A stretch of 64,000 bases of DNA from Domibacillus robiginosus (lineage in GTDB: Bacteria > Bacillota > Bacilli > Bacillales > Domibacillaceae). Made by a program: the position numbers and the translations under genes. Shown piece by piece: positions 8,197 through 17,078 of this stretch. Every line of letters starts with the position of its first letter. Within the stretch, counting starts at the first letter, position 1. The notes below the pieces were generated by a model that had not been told where the DNA came from, ran no database searches, and saw nothing but the letters and a program-made list of their open reading frames with translations. The stretch is from contig NZ_LAHL01000012.1 in NCBI RefSeq assembly GCF_000966195.1, forward strand, positions 124,001 to 188,000, given 5' to 3'.

Positions 8197-9513
8197 TTAA
8201 CGGTCCCTTCCGTCAGCTAGATGAACGAGACCGGCAGCTGTTTCTTCAAGCCCCGCCTGTTCATCTGTCCGCTGTTTTAAAAATGAAAGTATTGGCTGGT
8301 AATTTTGAATAGCCCTATCAATCTCAGCAGACGATCCCTTTTTATATGCACCGATGTTAATAAGGTCCTCGGAATTTAAATACGTATTTAACGAATCCCG
8401 CACTGCTACCGCTGCGTCATAATGACTACGGCTCACGATATGAGGCATAAGCCGGCTGACACTTTTCAGCACATTAATGGCTGGATACTGACCTTTGTTT
8501 GCAAGCTCTCGATCTAAAACAATATGTCCATCCAAAATTCCGCGTACAGCATCTGCAATTGGCTCATTCATATCGTCTCCATCTACGAGGACGGTATAAA
8601 AAGCTGTAATGGTTCCATATTCATTTGTTCCTGTCCGCTCCAATAGCTTGGGCATAATCGCGAAAACAGATGGCGTATATCCTTTTGTAGCAGGAGGCTC
8701 TCCAACCGCCAGGCCAATTTCGCGCTGCGCCATGGCAACTCGTGTAACCGAATCCATCATGAGCATAACGTTCAGTCCCTTATCACGAAAATATTCGGCA
8801 ATGGCTGTTGCCGTAAATGCTCCCTTGATCCGCATAAGAGCCGGCTGGTCTGAAGTGGCTGCTACAACAATCGATTTTTTCATTCCTTCAGGACCCAGGT
8901 CCCGTTCTATAAATTCTCGAACTTCACGTCCACGCTCTCCAATAAGGGCAATGACATTTAAATCTGCTTTTGTATTGCGGGCAATCATGCCAAGCAATGT
9001 GCTTTTTCCTACACCGCTTCCGGCAAAAATACCAACACGCTGACCTTTTCCGACTGTCAGCATTCCATCAATGGCCCGAACCCCCACTTCCAGCTTTTCT
9101 CTTATAGGTGGCCTTGTCATCGGGTTCGGCGGCTCTGCTTCTGTTTCAATCGGTGTCAGTGTCCGTGGCAGAACGGAATTGTCAAACGGTTCTCCAAGTG
9201 GATCAATAATTTTCCCAACCAGGGCCGGACCTGCTTTTACTTGAAGCGGATGACCGAGCGATTCTACAAGACTTCCCGGTGAAATTTCATTGATATTTCG
9301 ATACGGCATTAAAATCATCATTTCGTCGCGAAATCCGGTTACTTCAGCCATAATCGTTCGTTTGTTGTCCTTGGAATGAATCAAGCAAATATCACCAATT
9401 GAACTTTCTGGCCCCTGAGATTCAATCATTAAGCCGACCACTCGCTTTACCCGGCCATATCGCTTAAAGGAGTCCAGTGTCGGGATAACAAATTTTAAGT
9501 CTTGAGCCTTCAT
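8197..9513 (-). CDS. fliI: Flagellum-specific ATP synthase FliI
   Basis: A 438-residue F1-beta-like ATPase that powers and unfolds flagellar export substrates. Walker A is GIFAGSGVGKST (about residues 161-172), and Walker B sits in NVMLMMDSVTRVA. The ATPase signature PSVFAIMPKLLERTG is present near residue 300. The N-terminal beta-barrel and C-terminal helical domain complete the usual length. The ATG follows GGAGAG at ten bases, inside the end of fliH. FliH (regulator) and FliJ (stalk) flank it. Confidence 0.97.
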   Translation of the reverse strand: MKAQDLKFVIPTLDSFKRYGRVKRVVGLMIESQGPESSIGDICLIHSKDNKRTIMAEVTGFRDEMMILMPYRNINEISPGSLVESLGHPLQVKAGPALVGKIIDPLGEPFDNSVLPRTLTPIETEAEPPNPMTRPPIREKLEVGVRAIDGMLTVGKGQRVGIFAGSGVGKSTLLGMIARNTKADLNVIALIGERGREVREFIERDLGPEGMKKSIVVAATSDQPALMRIKGAFTATAIAEYFRDKGLNVMLMMDSVTRVAMAQREIGLAVGEPPATKGYTPSVFAIMPKLLERTGTNEYGTITAFYTVLVDGDDMNEPIADAVRGILDGHIVLDRELANKGQYPAINVLKSVSRLMPHIVSRSHYDAAVAVRDSLNTYLNSEDLINIGAYKKGSSAEIDRAIQNYQPILSFLKQRTDEQAGLEETAAGLVHLADGRDR

Positions 9514-9516
9514 CTC

Positions 9517-10275
9517 TTATTCACTCTCCAGCAGTTCCAGCAGTGTTTTGCGCAGCTGATTCAATTGTGTATCAACCCCTGCATCAATGCGGCCATTCGA
9601 TGTTTCAATAAAGCAGGCATCTTCTCCGGCTTCTTCATTCGGAAAAATATAACAGTTAATTTCATTAGGAAATAGGGCTTCAATTTCATCTTTTTGTGAA
9701 ATCACCAGATCGTATTTTCCTGGATGAACGTGAATTTGTATTTCTTTTTGATTTTTTGTTTCTTTTAAAGCCGATCGTACAAGCTTCATAAATGCTTCAT
9801 CATCTTGATTGAGCTCTGTTCGAATAATTTTTTCTGCACACATAATCGCAAGCTCTACCACAGTCCGCTCTGATCGCTCTACGTTTTTTTCGTATTCGAT
9901 TTTTGAAGAAGCCACCACGGAATAGGCTTCCTCAATCAACTGTTTCATTTCCTGATAGCCGGCTTCTCTGCCCTGCTCTGCTCCTTGCTTAAACGCCTGG
10001 TCGTATGCTTCCTTTTGCAGCTGTTCTTTTTCCTGCTCCCAGCTTTGCTGCCAGTTAGCTGCTTCCTGTTCTATCTGCTGCCGTCTCGCCTCAGCTTGAC
10101 TCAGAATCGCTTTCGCCTGATTGTTTGCCTTCTCCAGCACTTGCGCGCGTTCATAAGAAAAATCGGGCTTGGCTGTCTCTTTTTGTCCATCCTGTGTATA
10201 AATAGGTTTTACCCCAATAATCCGTGTACCTTTTTCTTTTTCCACGGGCCAATCATGCGTTTCAAAGTTAAACAA
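9517..10275 (-). CDS. fliH: Flagellar assembly protein FliH (probable TTG start)
   Basis: FliH is the peripheral stalk that regulates the FliI ATPase and docks it to the C-ring. The middle third (about residues 55-120) is a long Gln/Glu/Ala-rich coiled coil, and the C-terminal domain resembles the F1 delta subunit (ERTVVELAIMCAEKIIRTEL onward). The open frame extends to a GTG at 10296, which has no useful Shine-Dalgarno sequence. The ATG at 10284 abuts GGAGGAG. The TTG at 10275 has GGAGGAG nine bases before it and gives 252 residues, so I chose it. The overlap with fliG is 8 bp. The start is the uncertain part. Confidence 0.9.
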   Translation of the reverse strand: MFNFETHDWPVEKEKGTRIIGVKPIYTQDGQKETAKPDFSYERAQVLEKANNQAKAILSQAEARRQQIEQEAANWQQSWEQEKEQLQKEAYDQAFKQGAEQGREAGYQEMKQLIEEAYSVVASSKIEYEKNVERSERTVVELAIMCAEKIIRTELNQDDEAFMKLVRSALKETKNQKEIQIHVHPGKYDLVISQKDEIEALFPNEINCYIFPNEEAGEDACFIETSNGRIDAGVDTQLNQLRKTLLELLESE

Positions 10276-11281
10276 TGATATCATCTCCTCCGCCACGGGC
10301 GATGATGATCTCCCCTGTTTCTTCTAGACGGCGAATTGTTGCAACAATTCGCGATTGTGCTTCTTCTACATCACGAAGCCGCACAGGTCCCATATATTCC
10401 ATTTCTTCCTTGAACGTTTCCACCATGCGCTGTGACATATTGCGGAAAACCACTTCTCGCACTTCCTCGCTCGATACTTTAAGAGAAAGCAGTAAATCCT
10501 CGTTTTCACAGTCACGAATAACACGCTGAATCGAACGGTTATCGAGCGTAACAATATCTTCAAAAACAAACATCCGCTTTTTAATTTCTTCTGCCAGTTC
10601 CGGATCTTGTATTTCAAGTGCATCCAGAATGGTTTTTTCTGTTGACCGATCAACACCGTTCAACACTTCCACCACTGCTTCTACTCCGCCTGTCTGCGTG
10701 TAATCCTGTGTAACGGTGGAGCTTAATTTACGCTCTAGAATAGCTTCAACCTCATTGATGATCTCGGGCGAGGTGCTGTCCATGATCGCAATTCTTTTCG
10801 CAATATCCGCTTGAACCTCCTGTGGAAGTTCTGATAGAATTTGCCCGGCCTGCTGCGGATCCAAATAAGAAAGAATCAAAGCAATCGTCTGCGGGTGCTC
10901 ATTTTGAATAAAATTTAATATTTGTCCGGGATCCGCCCGGCGTGCAAAGTCAAACGGACGAACCTGCAGGGAAGAGGTCAGCCGGTTAATAATATTTTGG
11001 GCCTGGTCAACGCCCAATGCTTTTTCAAGAACCGTCTTTGCATAACCAATCCCTCCCTGGGAAATATAATCCTGCGCCAGGGCAATATTATGAAATTCCT
11101 CAAAAACTTCTTCTTTTATCTCTGTATCTACTTTTTTTACACCTGAAATTTCCAGTGTCAGCCGTTCAATTTCTTCTTCTGATAAATGCTTGTAAACAGA
11201 AGCCGAATAATCCGGTCCGAGAGAAATAAGCAGGATTGCGGCTTTTTGTTTACCCGTTAATTTTTTATCTCGTGTTGCCAT
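10268..11281 (-). CDS. fliG: Flagellar motor switch protein FliG
   Basis: A 337-residue C-ring protein that contacts the stator and converts ion flow into rotation. The three ARM-like domains are present: FliF-binding N-terminus (LTGKQKAAILLISLGPDYSA), the middle domain with the EHPQ motif (NFIQNEHPQTIALILSYL, about residue 125), and the C-terminal torque helix with alternating charges (LKVSSEEVREVVFRNMSQRM). AGGAGG lies five bases before the ATG. It sits between fliF and fliH, the conserved order. Confidence 0.97.
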   Translation of the reverse strand: MATRDKKLTGKQKAAILLISLGPDYSASVYKHLSEEEIERLTLEISGVKKVDTEIKEEVFEEFHNIALAQDYISQGGIGYAKTVLEKALGVDQAQNIINRLTSSLQVRPFDFARRADPGQILNFIQNEHPQTIALILSYLDPQQAGQILSELPQEVQADIAKRIAIMDSTSPEIINEVEAILERKLSSTVTQDYTQTGGVEAVVEVLNGVDRSTEKTILDALEIQDPELAEEIKKRMFVFEDIVTLDNRSIQRVIRDCENEDLLLSLKVSSEEVREVVFRNMSQRMVETFKEEMEYMGPVRLRDVEEAQSRIVATIRRLEETGEIIIARGGGDDIIV

Positions 11282-11290
11282 ACGAGCCTC

Positions 11291-12856
11291 CTATTCCTCA
11301 GACAGCCATGTACGAAGCAGCTTTGCGAATTCTTCCGGTTTTTCTTTTGCCATTTTCTCCAATTGTTTCCGTCTTGTGCTGCTTTCTGTTTCGGTCACTA
11401 CTTCCTCTATGTTTTCATCAAGCTCTTCTTCAAACTCCTCATCTTCCTCACGGCGTCTTCTCAACATCATGAAGATGAGAACCCCAATGATGACAAGAAG
11501 GATAGCACCAATCAAATAAACCCACCATGGAATAGAAGACGTTTCTTCTTCTTCAAACTGCACTTTTCCATTTAGCTCCTGAACCGAAACCGTGATTTTG
11601 TCTTCAAGTGCCTGGTCTGTTAAATCAGTATTGTAGCTTTCATCTATAGATGTTCTGACAATGTTGCCGAGCAGCTGCTGGATCTCTTCCACGCTCTGGT
11701 CTGGCATAGAGTTTGGATCATCCGGCGTTGGTGGCTCCACCATAACCTGGATGCCTAAATCGCGGATCTTATAAGGACTTTCTTTGATTTCCCGACGAAT
11801 CCGGTTTACTTCATTATTGACCGTTTCCTCTGTCCGCTCGTAATCACCTGTGCCTGTCGCTCCTTCAAGATAAGAAGTGGCTGTGTCCCCTTCTTCTTCC
11901 GCCTGCGGAACGCCTCCTGCGCCTGCTGCATCCCCTGAATAAGTTTCCGTAATTTTTTGGGCACTAATTTGAATGCCTTCCATATTTTCTTCGTCAACCG
12001 GCTCAACCAGGTTTTCTTCTCGATTCTCCTGGGTAAAATCAACGTCAGCGGTAACCGTTGCAACCACCTTGTCTGCGCCCATAAGAGTTCCAAGCATACT
12101 TTGAACTTGACGCTGTACGTCACGCTCTACCTGCTTTTTCACAGCAAGCTGCTGTTCATATGAATTTCCCGAGCTGCTTCCCGGGGCAAGATCATAGTAT
12201 TCAAAATTCTGGTTCATAATTGCAATGTTTTCGACTGGAAGATTCGGCACACTTTTCGACACCAGGTGGTAAAGCGACTTAACCTGTTTTTCATCAAATT
12301 GATAACCCGGCTCTGTGTTTAATACGACAGAAGCCGATGCTTTTTCCACTTCATCCGTTACAAAGATTTGCTGCTCCGGAAGGTTAATCATTACTTTTGC
12401 ATCTTTTACGCCATCAATCCCTGAAATCAGATTGCTGAGCTCTGTTTGCATAGCATCCAGTTTTAAAACATTAAATTCGTTGTCGGTCATCCCAAACCCG
12501 GCATTTTCACTGAAAAAGCTATAGTCAATGGTTCCTGATTGAGGAAGACCCTCCGCGGCCAAATCTACTTTAAGGTTATCCACCGATTCTTGCGGTACAA
12601 GAATTCCGGTTCCTCCCTCAGCCACTTCATAAGGAATGCCGCGTCCTTCCAGGTTTTCTTTTACAGCACCAATTTCTGAAGGAGCAAGCTCACTGTAAAG
12701 CGGAACCATTGTCGTTCTGCTGGTAAAAAAAACGATTAGTGACAAAGCAAGAACAAAAAGAGCAAAAAGTGTAGTTCCCATCACTTTTTGTTTTTTTGAC
12801 CGGCTATTCCAATATTCTTTTATTCTTGTGAGCTGCTGTTTTATATTTTCGTTCAT
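11291..12856 (-). CDS. fliF: Flagellar MS-ring protein FliF
   Basis: A 521-residue protein that builds the MS ring in the membrane, the foundation of the basal body. There are two transmembrane helices (about residues 25-45 and 440-462). Between them are the ring-building motifs (YSELAPSEIGAVKENLEGRG, then VKDAKVMINLPEQQIF, about 135-155) and an acidic, Gly-rich variable region. The cytoplasmic C-terminus (EKPEEFAKLLRTWLSEE) is the FliG-binding tail. GGGGG precedes the ATG. It is followed by fliG ten bases later. Confidence 0.97.
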   Translation of the reverse strand: MNENIKQQLTRIKEYWNSRSKKQKVMGTTLFALFVLALSLIVFFTSRTTMVPLYSELAPSEIGAVKENLEGRGIPYEVAEGGTGILVPQESVDNLKVDLAAEGLPQSGTIDYSFFSENAGFGMTDNEFNVLKLDAMQTELSNLISGIDGVKDAKVMINLPEQQIFVTDEVEKASASVVLNTEPGYQFDEKQVKSLYHLVSKSVPNLPVENIAIMNQNFEYYDLAPGSSSGNSYEQQLAVKKQVERDVQRQVQSMLGTLMGADKVVATVTADVDFTQENREENLVEPVDEENMEGIQISAQKITETYSGDAAGAGGVPQAEEEGDTATSYLEGATGTGDYERTEETVNNEVNRIRREIKESPYKIRDLGIQVMVEPPTPDDPNSMPDQSVEEIQQLLGNIVRTSIDESYNTDLTDQALEDKITVSVQELNGKVQFEEEETSSIPWWVYLIGAILLVIIGVLIFMMLRRRREEDEEFEEELDENIEEVVTETESSTRRKQLEKMAKEKPEEFAKLLRTWLSEE

Positions 12857-12891
12857 TACAATCCCCCGGTCACTTCATTGCGTCACGTTTA

Positions 12892-13197
12892 TTACATTTG
12901 CATCCGCATCATTTCCTGGTATGCTTCCACAGCTTTATTACGGACTTCTAATGTTAACTGCATGGTAATGCCCGATTTTTGAGCAGCAGCCATTACTTGA
13001 TGAAGATCTACATTCTCACCATTCACCATTTTTGTTGTTAAAGAATTTGATTCCGCTTCAGTTTTCATGACATTATTCAATGAATCTTTTAAAAAATCCG
13101 CGAATTTCTGCTGAGATTCATAGGGTGTAGCTGCTTTTTTTACACCGGACGTTTCAATTACCGGTGTGGAAACAGCATTTAATGCCTCAATTGCCAT
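12892..13197 (-). CDS. fliE: Flagellar hook-basal body protein FliE
   Basis: A 101-residue adaptor that joins the MS ring to the proximal rod and is the first axial protein exported. The C-terminal FliE signature is intact (VDLHQVMAAAQKSGITMQL, then VRNKAVEAYQEMMRMQM). The N-terminal half is short and variable, as usual. It lies between flgC and fliF, 20 and 35 bases from its neighbours. Confidence 0.95.
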   Translation of the reverse strand: MAIEALNAVSTPVIETSGVKKAATPYESQQKFADFLKDSLNNVMKTEAESNSLTTKMVNGENVDLHQVMAAAQKSGITMQLTLEVRNKAVEAYQEMMRMQM

Positions 13198-13217
13198 TTA
13201 TAACCCTCCCACTTTTC

Positions 13218-13664
13218 TTATTTCCCAATTTCGAGCGCTTTAGTCATCATCGCTTTCGACGCATTAAAAACGGTAACATTGGCTTCGTAAGAACGAGTTG
13301 CACTCATTAAATCGACCATTTCTCGTAATGGATCGACGTTTGGCATCCTTACATAGCCTTCTTCATCTGCATCCGGATGTTCAGGATCATAAACCATTTT
13401 ATTCGGTGTTTCTGTATCTTCAATAATTTGGGTTACTTTTACCCCATTCCCTGCCTCCTGTCGATTCGAGGCTATCTGTAAAAAGCTTGAAAACGAATTT
13501 CCTTTCGGCTGTAATACAACTGATTTACGCTGATACGGCTGCCATTCGCCGTCTACGAGCTTTCCCCTGGTAAATTCAGCATTTGCCATATTAGAAGAAA
13601 CAACATCCATACGCAGGCGCTGGGCTGTCAGAGCAGATGCGGTAATGTTCATTCCATTAAACAC
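13218..13664 (-). CDS. flgC: Flagellar proximal rod protein FlgC (GTG start)
   Basis: A 148-residue rod subunit. The N-terminal helix (ITASALTAQRLRMDVVSSNM) and C-terminal part (NVDPLREMVDLMSATRSYEAN, split by no gap) are the flagellar rod signatures, and the ending KALEIGK is typical. The start codon is GTG; AGGAGG lies nine bases upstream at the very end of flgB. A second in-frame ATG four codons later is possible but less well spaced. It follows flgB by two bases. Confidence 0.95.
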   Translation of the reverse strand: MFNGMNITASALTAQRLRMDVVSSNMANAEFTRGKLVDGEWQPYQRKSVVLQPKGNSFSSFLQIASNRQEAGNGVKVTQIIEDTETPNKMVYDPEHPDADEEGYVRMPNVDPLREMVDLMSATRSYEANVTVFNASKAMMTKALEIGK

Positions 13665-13666
13665 GT

Positions 13667-14056
13667 TTACCTGCCTCCTTTAATGATGTTAGTTAAAGAT
13701 GAGTATTTTGAACTAAGTCGATCTGTCAGTGCATTATAGTAAATTTGATTTTGGGCCATTTTTGACATTTCAGCATCTACATCTACGCTATTTCCATTTT
13801 CGTTATAGGACATATTGCGCGCCGTCATAATAACATGACTTGATGAGCTGGCAGAAAAATCAAAATGCCGTTGATCTGTTCGATTATTTTTAAAGTTGCT
13901 CTGATTATTTTCCATTATCTTCTTGAAGTTTACTTCTTTGGACTTATAGTTGGGTGTATCTACATTGGCAATATTGTTAGCGATCGTTCTTTGCTTTAAT
14001 GCCGCGTAATCTAAACCTCGCTCTAAAGAAGTAATTGAGTTTGAAAAGAGGTTCAA
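13667..14056 (-). CDS. flgB: Flagellar proximal rod protein FlgB (TTG start)
   Basis: First gene of the fla/che operon. FlgB is a 129-residue proximal rod subunit. The rod signature RTIANNIANVDTPNYKSKEV lies near residue 30, and VDAEMSKMAQNQIYYNALTDR near the C-terminus. The frame opens with a GTG at 14065, but that codon is part of the Shine-Dalgarno-like GGAGTGAT. The TTG at 14056 is eight bases further on and yields the family N-terminus MNLFSNS, matching B. subtilis MSLFSG. The upstream 200 bp hold the operon promoter. Confidence 0.94.
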   Translation of the reverse strand: MNLFSNSITSLERGLDYAALKQRTIANNIANVDTPNYKSKEVNFKKIMENNQSNFKNNRTDQRHFDFSASSSSHVIMTARNMSYNENGNSVDVDAEMSKMAQNQIYYNALTDRLSSKYSSLTNIIKGGR

Positions 14057-14102
14057 TTTTATCACTCCATTACCATGAATTCTTTTGTTATTTTGTTAAT
14101 AA

Positions 14103-14174
14103 ATTATACACTTAAAGAAATATAACATAAAAGACATTTTTCGACACTTACTTAACAAAAATAACAAGAAAATT
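14103..14174 (-). promoter_or_regulatory. Putative fla/che promoter region with 0A-box-like and CodY-box-like sequences
   Basis: In the AT-rich gap between codY and flgB the minus strand has a perfect -10, TATAAT (14103-14108), with only a weak -35. A TGTCGAA sequence (14140-14146), identical to the Spo0A box consensus, lies about 37 bases upstream of it. A sequence 11/15 identical to the CodY box (14160-14174) lies further up. No sigma-D element was found. In B. subtilis CodY represses this promoter; assignments here rest on motif matching only. Confidence 0.4.
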
Positions 14175-14261
14175 TCATATTTCCTATAATTAAAGAATAA
14201 ATTGACACATAAATATAAATATTAAACATTTATGGGATTATTATCATACCGAGAAAGCATA

Positions 14262-14299
14262 AAAAAACACCTGCAGCTCTTGGAGCTGCAGATGTTTTT
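14262..14299 (-). terminator. Terminator after codY
   Basis: Minus-strand hairpin with arms of about 15 bases (one mismatch), GAGCTGCAG in the stem, a 3-base loop and a run of seven U at its end. It begins right after the codY stop codon and separates codY from the fla/che operon. Confidence 0.9.
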
Positions 14300-14300
14300 A

Positions 14301-15080
14301 TTAATTTGATTTCAATTTTTCCAATTCCATCAAAAATTTATTGTTCAAAACTTTAATATAAGTGCCCTTCATTCCAAGTGAACGTGACTCAATGACACCT
14401 GCACTTTCAAGCTTGCGAAGCGCATTGACAATAACCGAACGGGTAATTCCGACCCGGTCCGCAATTTTAGAAGCAACAAGCAGCCCTTCCTTACCATCCA
14501 ACTCTTCAAAAATGTGCTCAATCGCTTCCAGCTCACTATAAGACAAGGAGCTGATCGCCATTTGTACAACCGCTTTACTGCGCGCTTCTTCCTGCATTTC
14601 TTCTGCTTTTTCACGTAAAATTTCCATTCCAACGACTGTAGCACCATACTCCGCTAAAATTAAGTCATCATCATGAAACTGCTCCTCCAACCGCGCTAGA
14701 ACTAGTGTACCAAGACGCTCACCAGCACCTACGATCGGAACAATGGTTGTTAGCCCATTTTGGAAAAGCTCTTTGTTTTCAACAGGAAAAGCTGTATATT
14801 CACTGTTTACATCCAGGTTCGAAGATGTTTCAGTTAAGTTAAACAAGTTTTTTGTATATTGCTCCGGAAATTTTCGTTCAACGAGCATTTGTTTCATTCG
14901 CTCGTTTTCAATCTGCTGGTTCACTCCAAAGCCAAGCAATTTTCCACGACGGCTTACTACGAAGATATTCGCTTCAATTACTTCTGAAAGTGATTCAGCC
15001 ATTTCTTTAAAATTCACTGTTTTACCTGCCGCATTTTGCAGCATTTGATTTATTTTTCTTGTTTTCTCTAACAAATTCAT
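14301..15080 (-). CDS. codY: GTP-sensing pleiotropic transcriptional repressor CodY
   Basis: A 259-residue global regulator that binds GTP and branched-chain amino acids and represses stationary-phase, amino-acid and motility genes. The N-terminal GAF-like domain (about residues 1-155) senses effectors. The C-terminal winged helix-turn-helix ([20 protein letters not shown], about 203-222, then [19 protein letters not shown]) binds DNA. GGAGG lies nine bases before the ATG. It is the last gene of xerC-hslV-hslU-codY, as in B. subtilis. Confidence 0.97.
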   Translation of the reverse strand: MNLLEKTRKINQMLQNAAGKTVNFKEMAESLSEVIEANIFVVSRRGKLLGFGVNQQIENERMKQMLVERKFPEQYTKNLFNLTETSSNLDVNSEYTAFPVENKELFQNGLTTIVPIVGAGERLGTLVLARLEEQFHDDDLILAEYGATVVGMEILREKAEEMQEEARSKAVVQMAISSLSYSELEAIEHIFEELDGKEGLLVASKIADRVGITRSVIVNALRKLESAGVIESRSLGMKGTYIKVLNNKFLMELEKLKSN

Positions 15081-15100
15081 GATGTATTTCCTCCGATTGA

Positions 15101-16510
15101 TTATAAAATAAATTCGCTTAAATCTTTGTTCTGAGAAATAGCAGATAATTTCTCATCTACATATTGTGGCGTAATCGTAATTTGCTCCATTGTAATATCT
15201 GGTGCCTCAAAAGATAAATCCTCAAGCAGTTTTTCCATGATTGTATGGAGACGCCGGGCACCGATATTGTCTGTTTCACCGTTCACATGAAAAGCAATTT
15301 CGGCTAGACGCTGAACCGCCTCGTCTGTGAAATCAATTCGAATGCCTTCTGTTTCGAGCAAAGCTTTATACTGCTTAAGCAATGCATTATCAGGCTCCAC
15401 TAGAATTCGAACAAAATCATCCGTTGATAGCTTTTCTAATTCCACACGGATTGGAAAGCGCCCCTGAAGCTCAGGTATTAAATCAGATGGCTTTGACATA
15501 TGAAATGCACCCGCTGCAATAAATAAAATATAATCCGTTTTAAGCGCTCCATATTTTGTTACGATGGTTGACCCTTCCACGATTGGCAGAATATCACGCT
15601 GAACCCCTTCACGAGAAACATTTGCTCCTGAAGATGCACCGCCTTTTACCGCTATTTTGTCCACTTCATCAATGAATATAATCCCTGTTTGTTCGGCACG
15701 TCTTACAGCTTCCTGTGTGACTTCATCCATATCGATTAGCTTCTGGGCTTCTTCCTGTTCCAAAACAGAACGAGCATCTTTAACCGCAAGTTTTTTCTTT
15801 TTTTTCTTTTTCGGCATAAGGCCGCCAAGTGCATCCTGCATGTTCATGCCCATTTGCTCCATTCCTGACCCCTGGAACAAATCAAACATGGAAGGAGGCT
15901 GTTCTTCTACTTCAACTGTAATGATTTCATTTTCAAGATCACCAGCTGCAAGTTTTTGTTCCACAGCACGACGCTTTTCAAAAATAGACATATCTTCTAC
16001 TGAATCATCAGATTCTTCTTGCTGATTGTTCTGGCCGCCAAACAGCATTTCAAACGGATTTTTAACGGACGTATTTTTTTTGCGAGACGGAACAAGTAAT
16101 TCTACCAGACGGCGATTTGCCGCTTCTTTAGCAGGCTCCCTTACCTCGTTCATCTTTTCCTCTTTTACAAGCCTGACAGCTGTTTCGGCTAAATCCCGTA
16201 CCATTGATTCAACATCTCTACCGACATATCCTACTTCTGTAAACTTGGTTGCCTCCACTTTAATAAAAGGGGCGCCTGCGAGCTTGGCCATTCGGCGGGC
16301 AATTTCCGTTTTCCCTACACCAGTCGGGCCAATCATTAATATATTTTTAGGGACGACTTCATCTCGAATTGTTTCATCCAGCAAGCTTCTGCGAAACCGA
16401 TTACGAAGCGCAACAGCGACAGACTTTTTTGCTTCTTTTTGTCCGACAATATATTGATCAAGACGCTCAACAATTTGACGTGGCGTCATATTCATTGTAT
16501 TTGGCTTCAT
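15101..16510 (-). CDS. hslU: ATP-dependent protease ATPase subunit HslU (ClpY)
   Basis: A 469-residue AAA+ unfoldase that caps the HslV peptidase. Walker A is GPTGVGKTE (near residue 60), and the pore and ring motif [14 protein letters not shown] follows. Walker B is [11 protein letters not shown], and the C-terminal sensor-2 region holds [17 protein letters not shown]. The insertion (I) domain (about 110-240) carries a lysine-rich run. The frame opens at a GTG at 16525, but GAGGAG sits seven bases before the ATG at 16510, which matches family length. Confidence 0.96.
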   Translation of the reverse strand: MKPNTMNMTPRQIVERLDQYIVGQKEAKKSVAVALRNRFRRSLLDETIRDEVVPKNILMIGPTGVGKTEIARRMAKLAGAPFIKVEATKFTEVGYVGRDVESMVRDLAETAVRLVKEEKMNEVREPAKEAANRRLVELLVPSRKKNTSVKNPFEMLFGGQNNQQEESDDSVEDMSIFEKRRAVEQKLAAGDLENEIITVEVEEQPPSMFDLFQGSGMEQMGMNMQDALGGLMPKKKKKKKLAVKDARSVLEQEEAQKLIDMDEVTQEAVRRAEQTGIIFIDEVDKIAVKGGASSGANVSREGVQRDILPIVEGSTIVTKYGALKTDYILFIAAGAFHMSKPSDLIPELQGRFPIRVELEKLSTDDFVRILVEPDNALLKQYKALLETEGIRIDFTDEAVQRLAEIAFHVNGETDNIGARRLHTIMEKLLEDLSFEAPDITMEQITITPQYVDEKLSAISQNKDLSEFIL

Positions 16511-16521
16511 CTTCCCACTCC

Positions 16522-17064
16522 TCACTGCAGTTTCTCTACAATAATATTATGGTTTGTATATACACATATATCCGCTGCGGTTTTTAATGCGGCCTCTGCG
16601 ATTTCTGCTGCAGAAAGCTCTGCGGCATACTGCTTAAGTGCACGTCCTGCCGAAAGAGCATAGTTACCACCTGAACCAATCGCCAAAATCCCATCATCCG
16701 GTTCAATCACTTCACCCGTTCCTGATACAAGCAGCAAATTGTCTTTATCCATTACAATCAGCATCGCTTCCAGGCGGCGAAGCATTTTATCGGTGCGCCA
16801 TTCTTTAGCAAGCTCGACAGCTGCCCGCTGCAGGTTGCCGCTGTACTCATTCAGTTTTTTTTCAAAAAGCTCAAATAATGTGAAGGCATCAGCCACTGAT
16901 CCAGCAAAACCAGCAACAACTTTCCCATTAAAAAGACGACGTACTTTTTTAGCTGTATGCTTCATCACTACTGCATTCCCAAACGTTACTTGTCCATCTC
17001 CAGCCATCGCTGAAGATCCGTTGTGCTTAACAGCAAATATCGTTGTTGCATGAAATTCTCCCAC
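16522..17064 (-). CDS. hslV: ATP-dependent protease peptidase subunit HslV (ClpQ), GTG start
   Basis: A 180-residue proteasome-beta-like peptidase that forms the double hexamer capped by HslU. The conserved parts are [39 protein letters not shown] and ICVYTNH. GGAG lies seven bases before the GTG. The N-terminus reads [12 protein letters not shown]. In B. subtilis ClpQ (CodW) residue 2 is the catalytic Ser; here it is Gly, so the nucleophile should be a Thr of the TT pair after removal of the MGEFHA segment, as in enterobacterial HslV. It overlaps the extended hslU frame only. Confidence 0.95.
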   Translation of the reverse strand: MGEFHATTIFAVKHNGSSAMAGDGQVTFGNAVVMKHTAKKVRRLFNGKVVAGFAGSVADAFTLFELFEKKLNEYSGNLQRAAVELAKEWRTDKMLRRLEAMLIVMDKDNLLLVSGTGEVIEPDDGILAIGSGGNYALSAGRALKQYAAELSAAEIAEAALKTAADICVYTNHNIIVEKLQ

Positions 17065-17078
17065 TTCTTCTCTCTCCT

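Noticed and set aside
14202-14207. Plus-strand TTGACA between flgB and codY
   Set aside because: No -10 hexamer lies at a usable distance, and it would only drive antisense RNA into the codY terminator.
15780-15815. A lysine-codon-rich run in hslU (TTTTTTCTTT repeats on the plus strand) as a slippage site
   Set aside because: The reading frame is intact on both sides and the run lies in the variable insertion domain, where lysine-rich stretches are usual.
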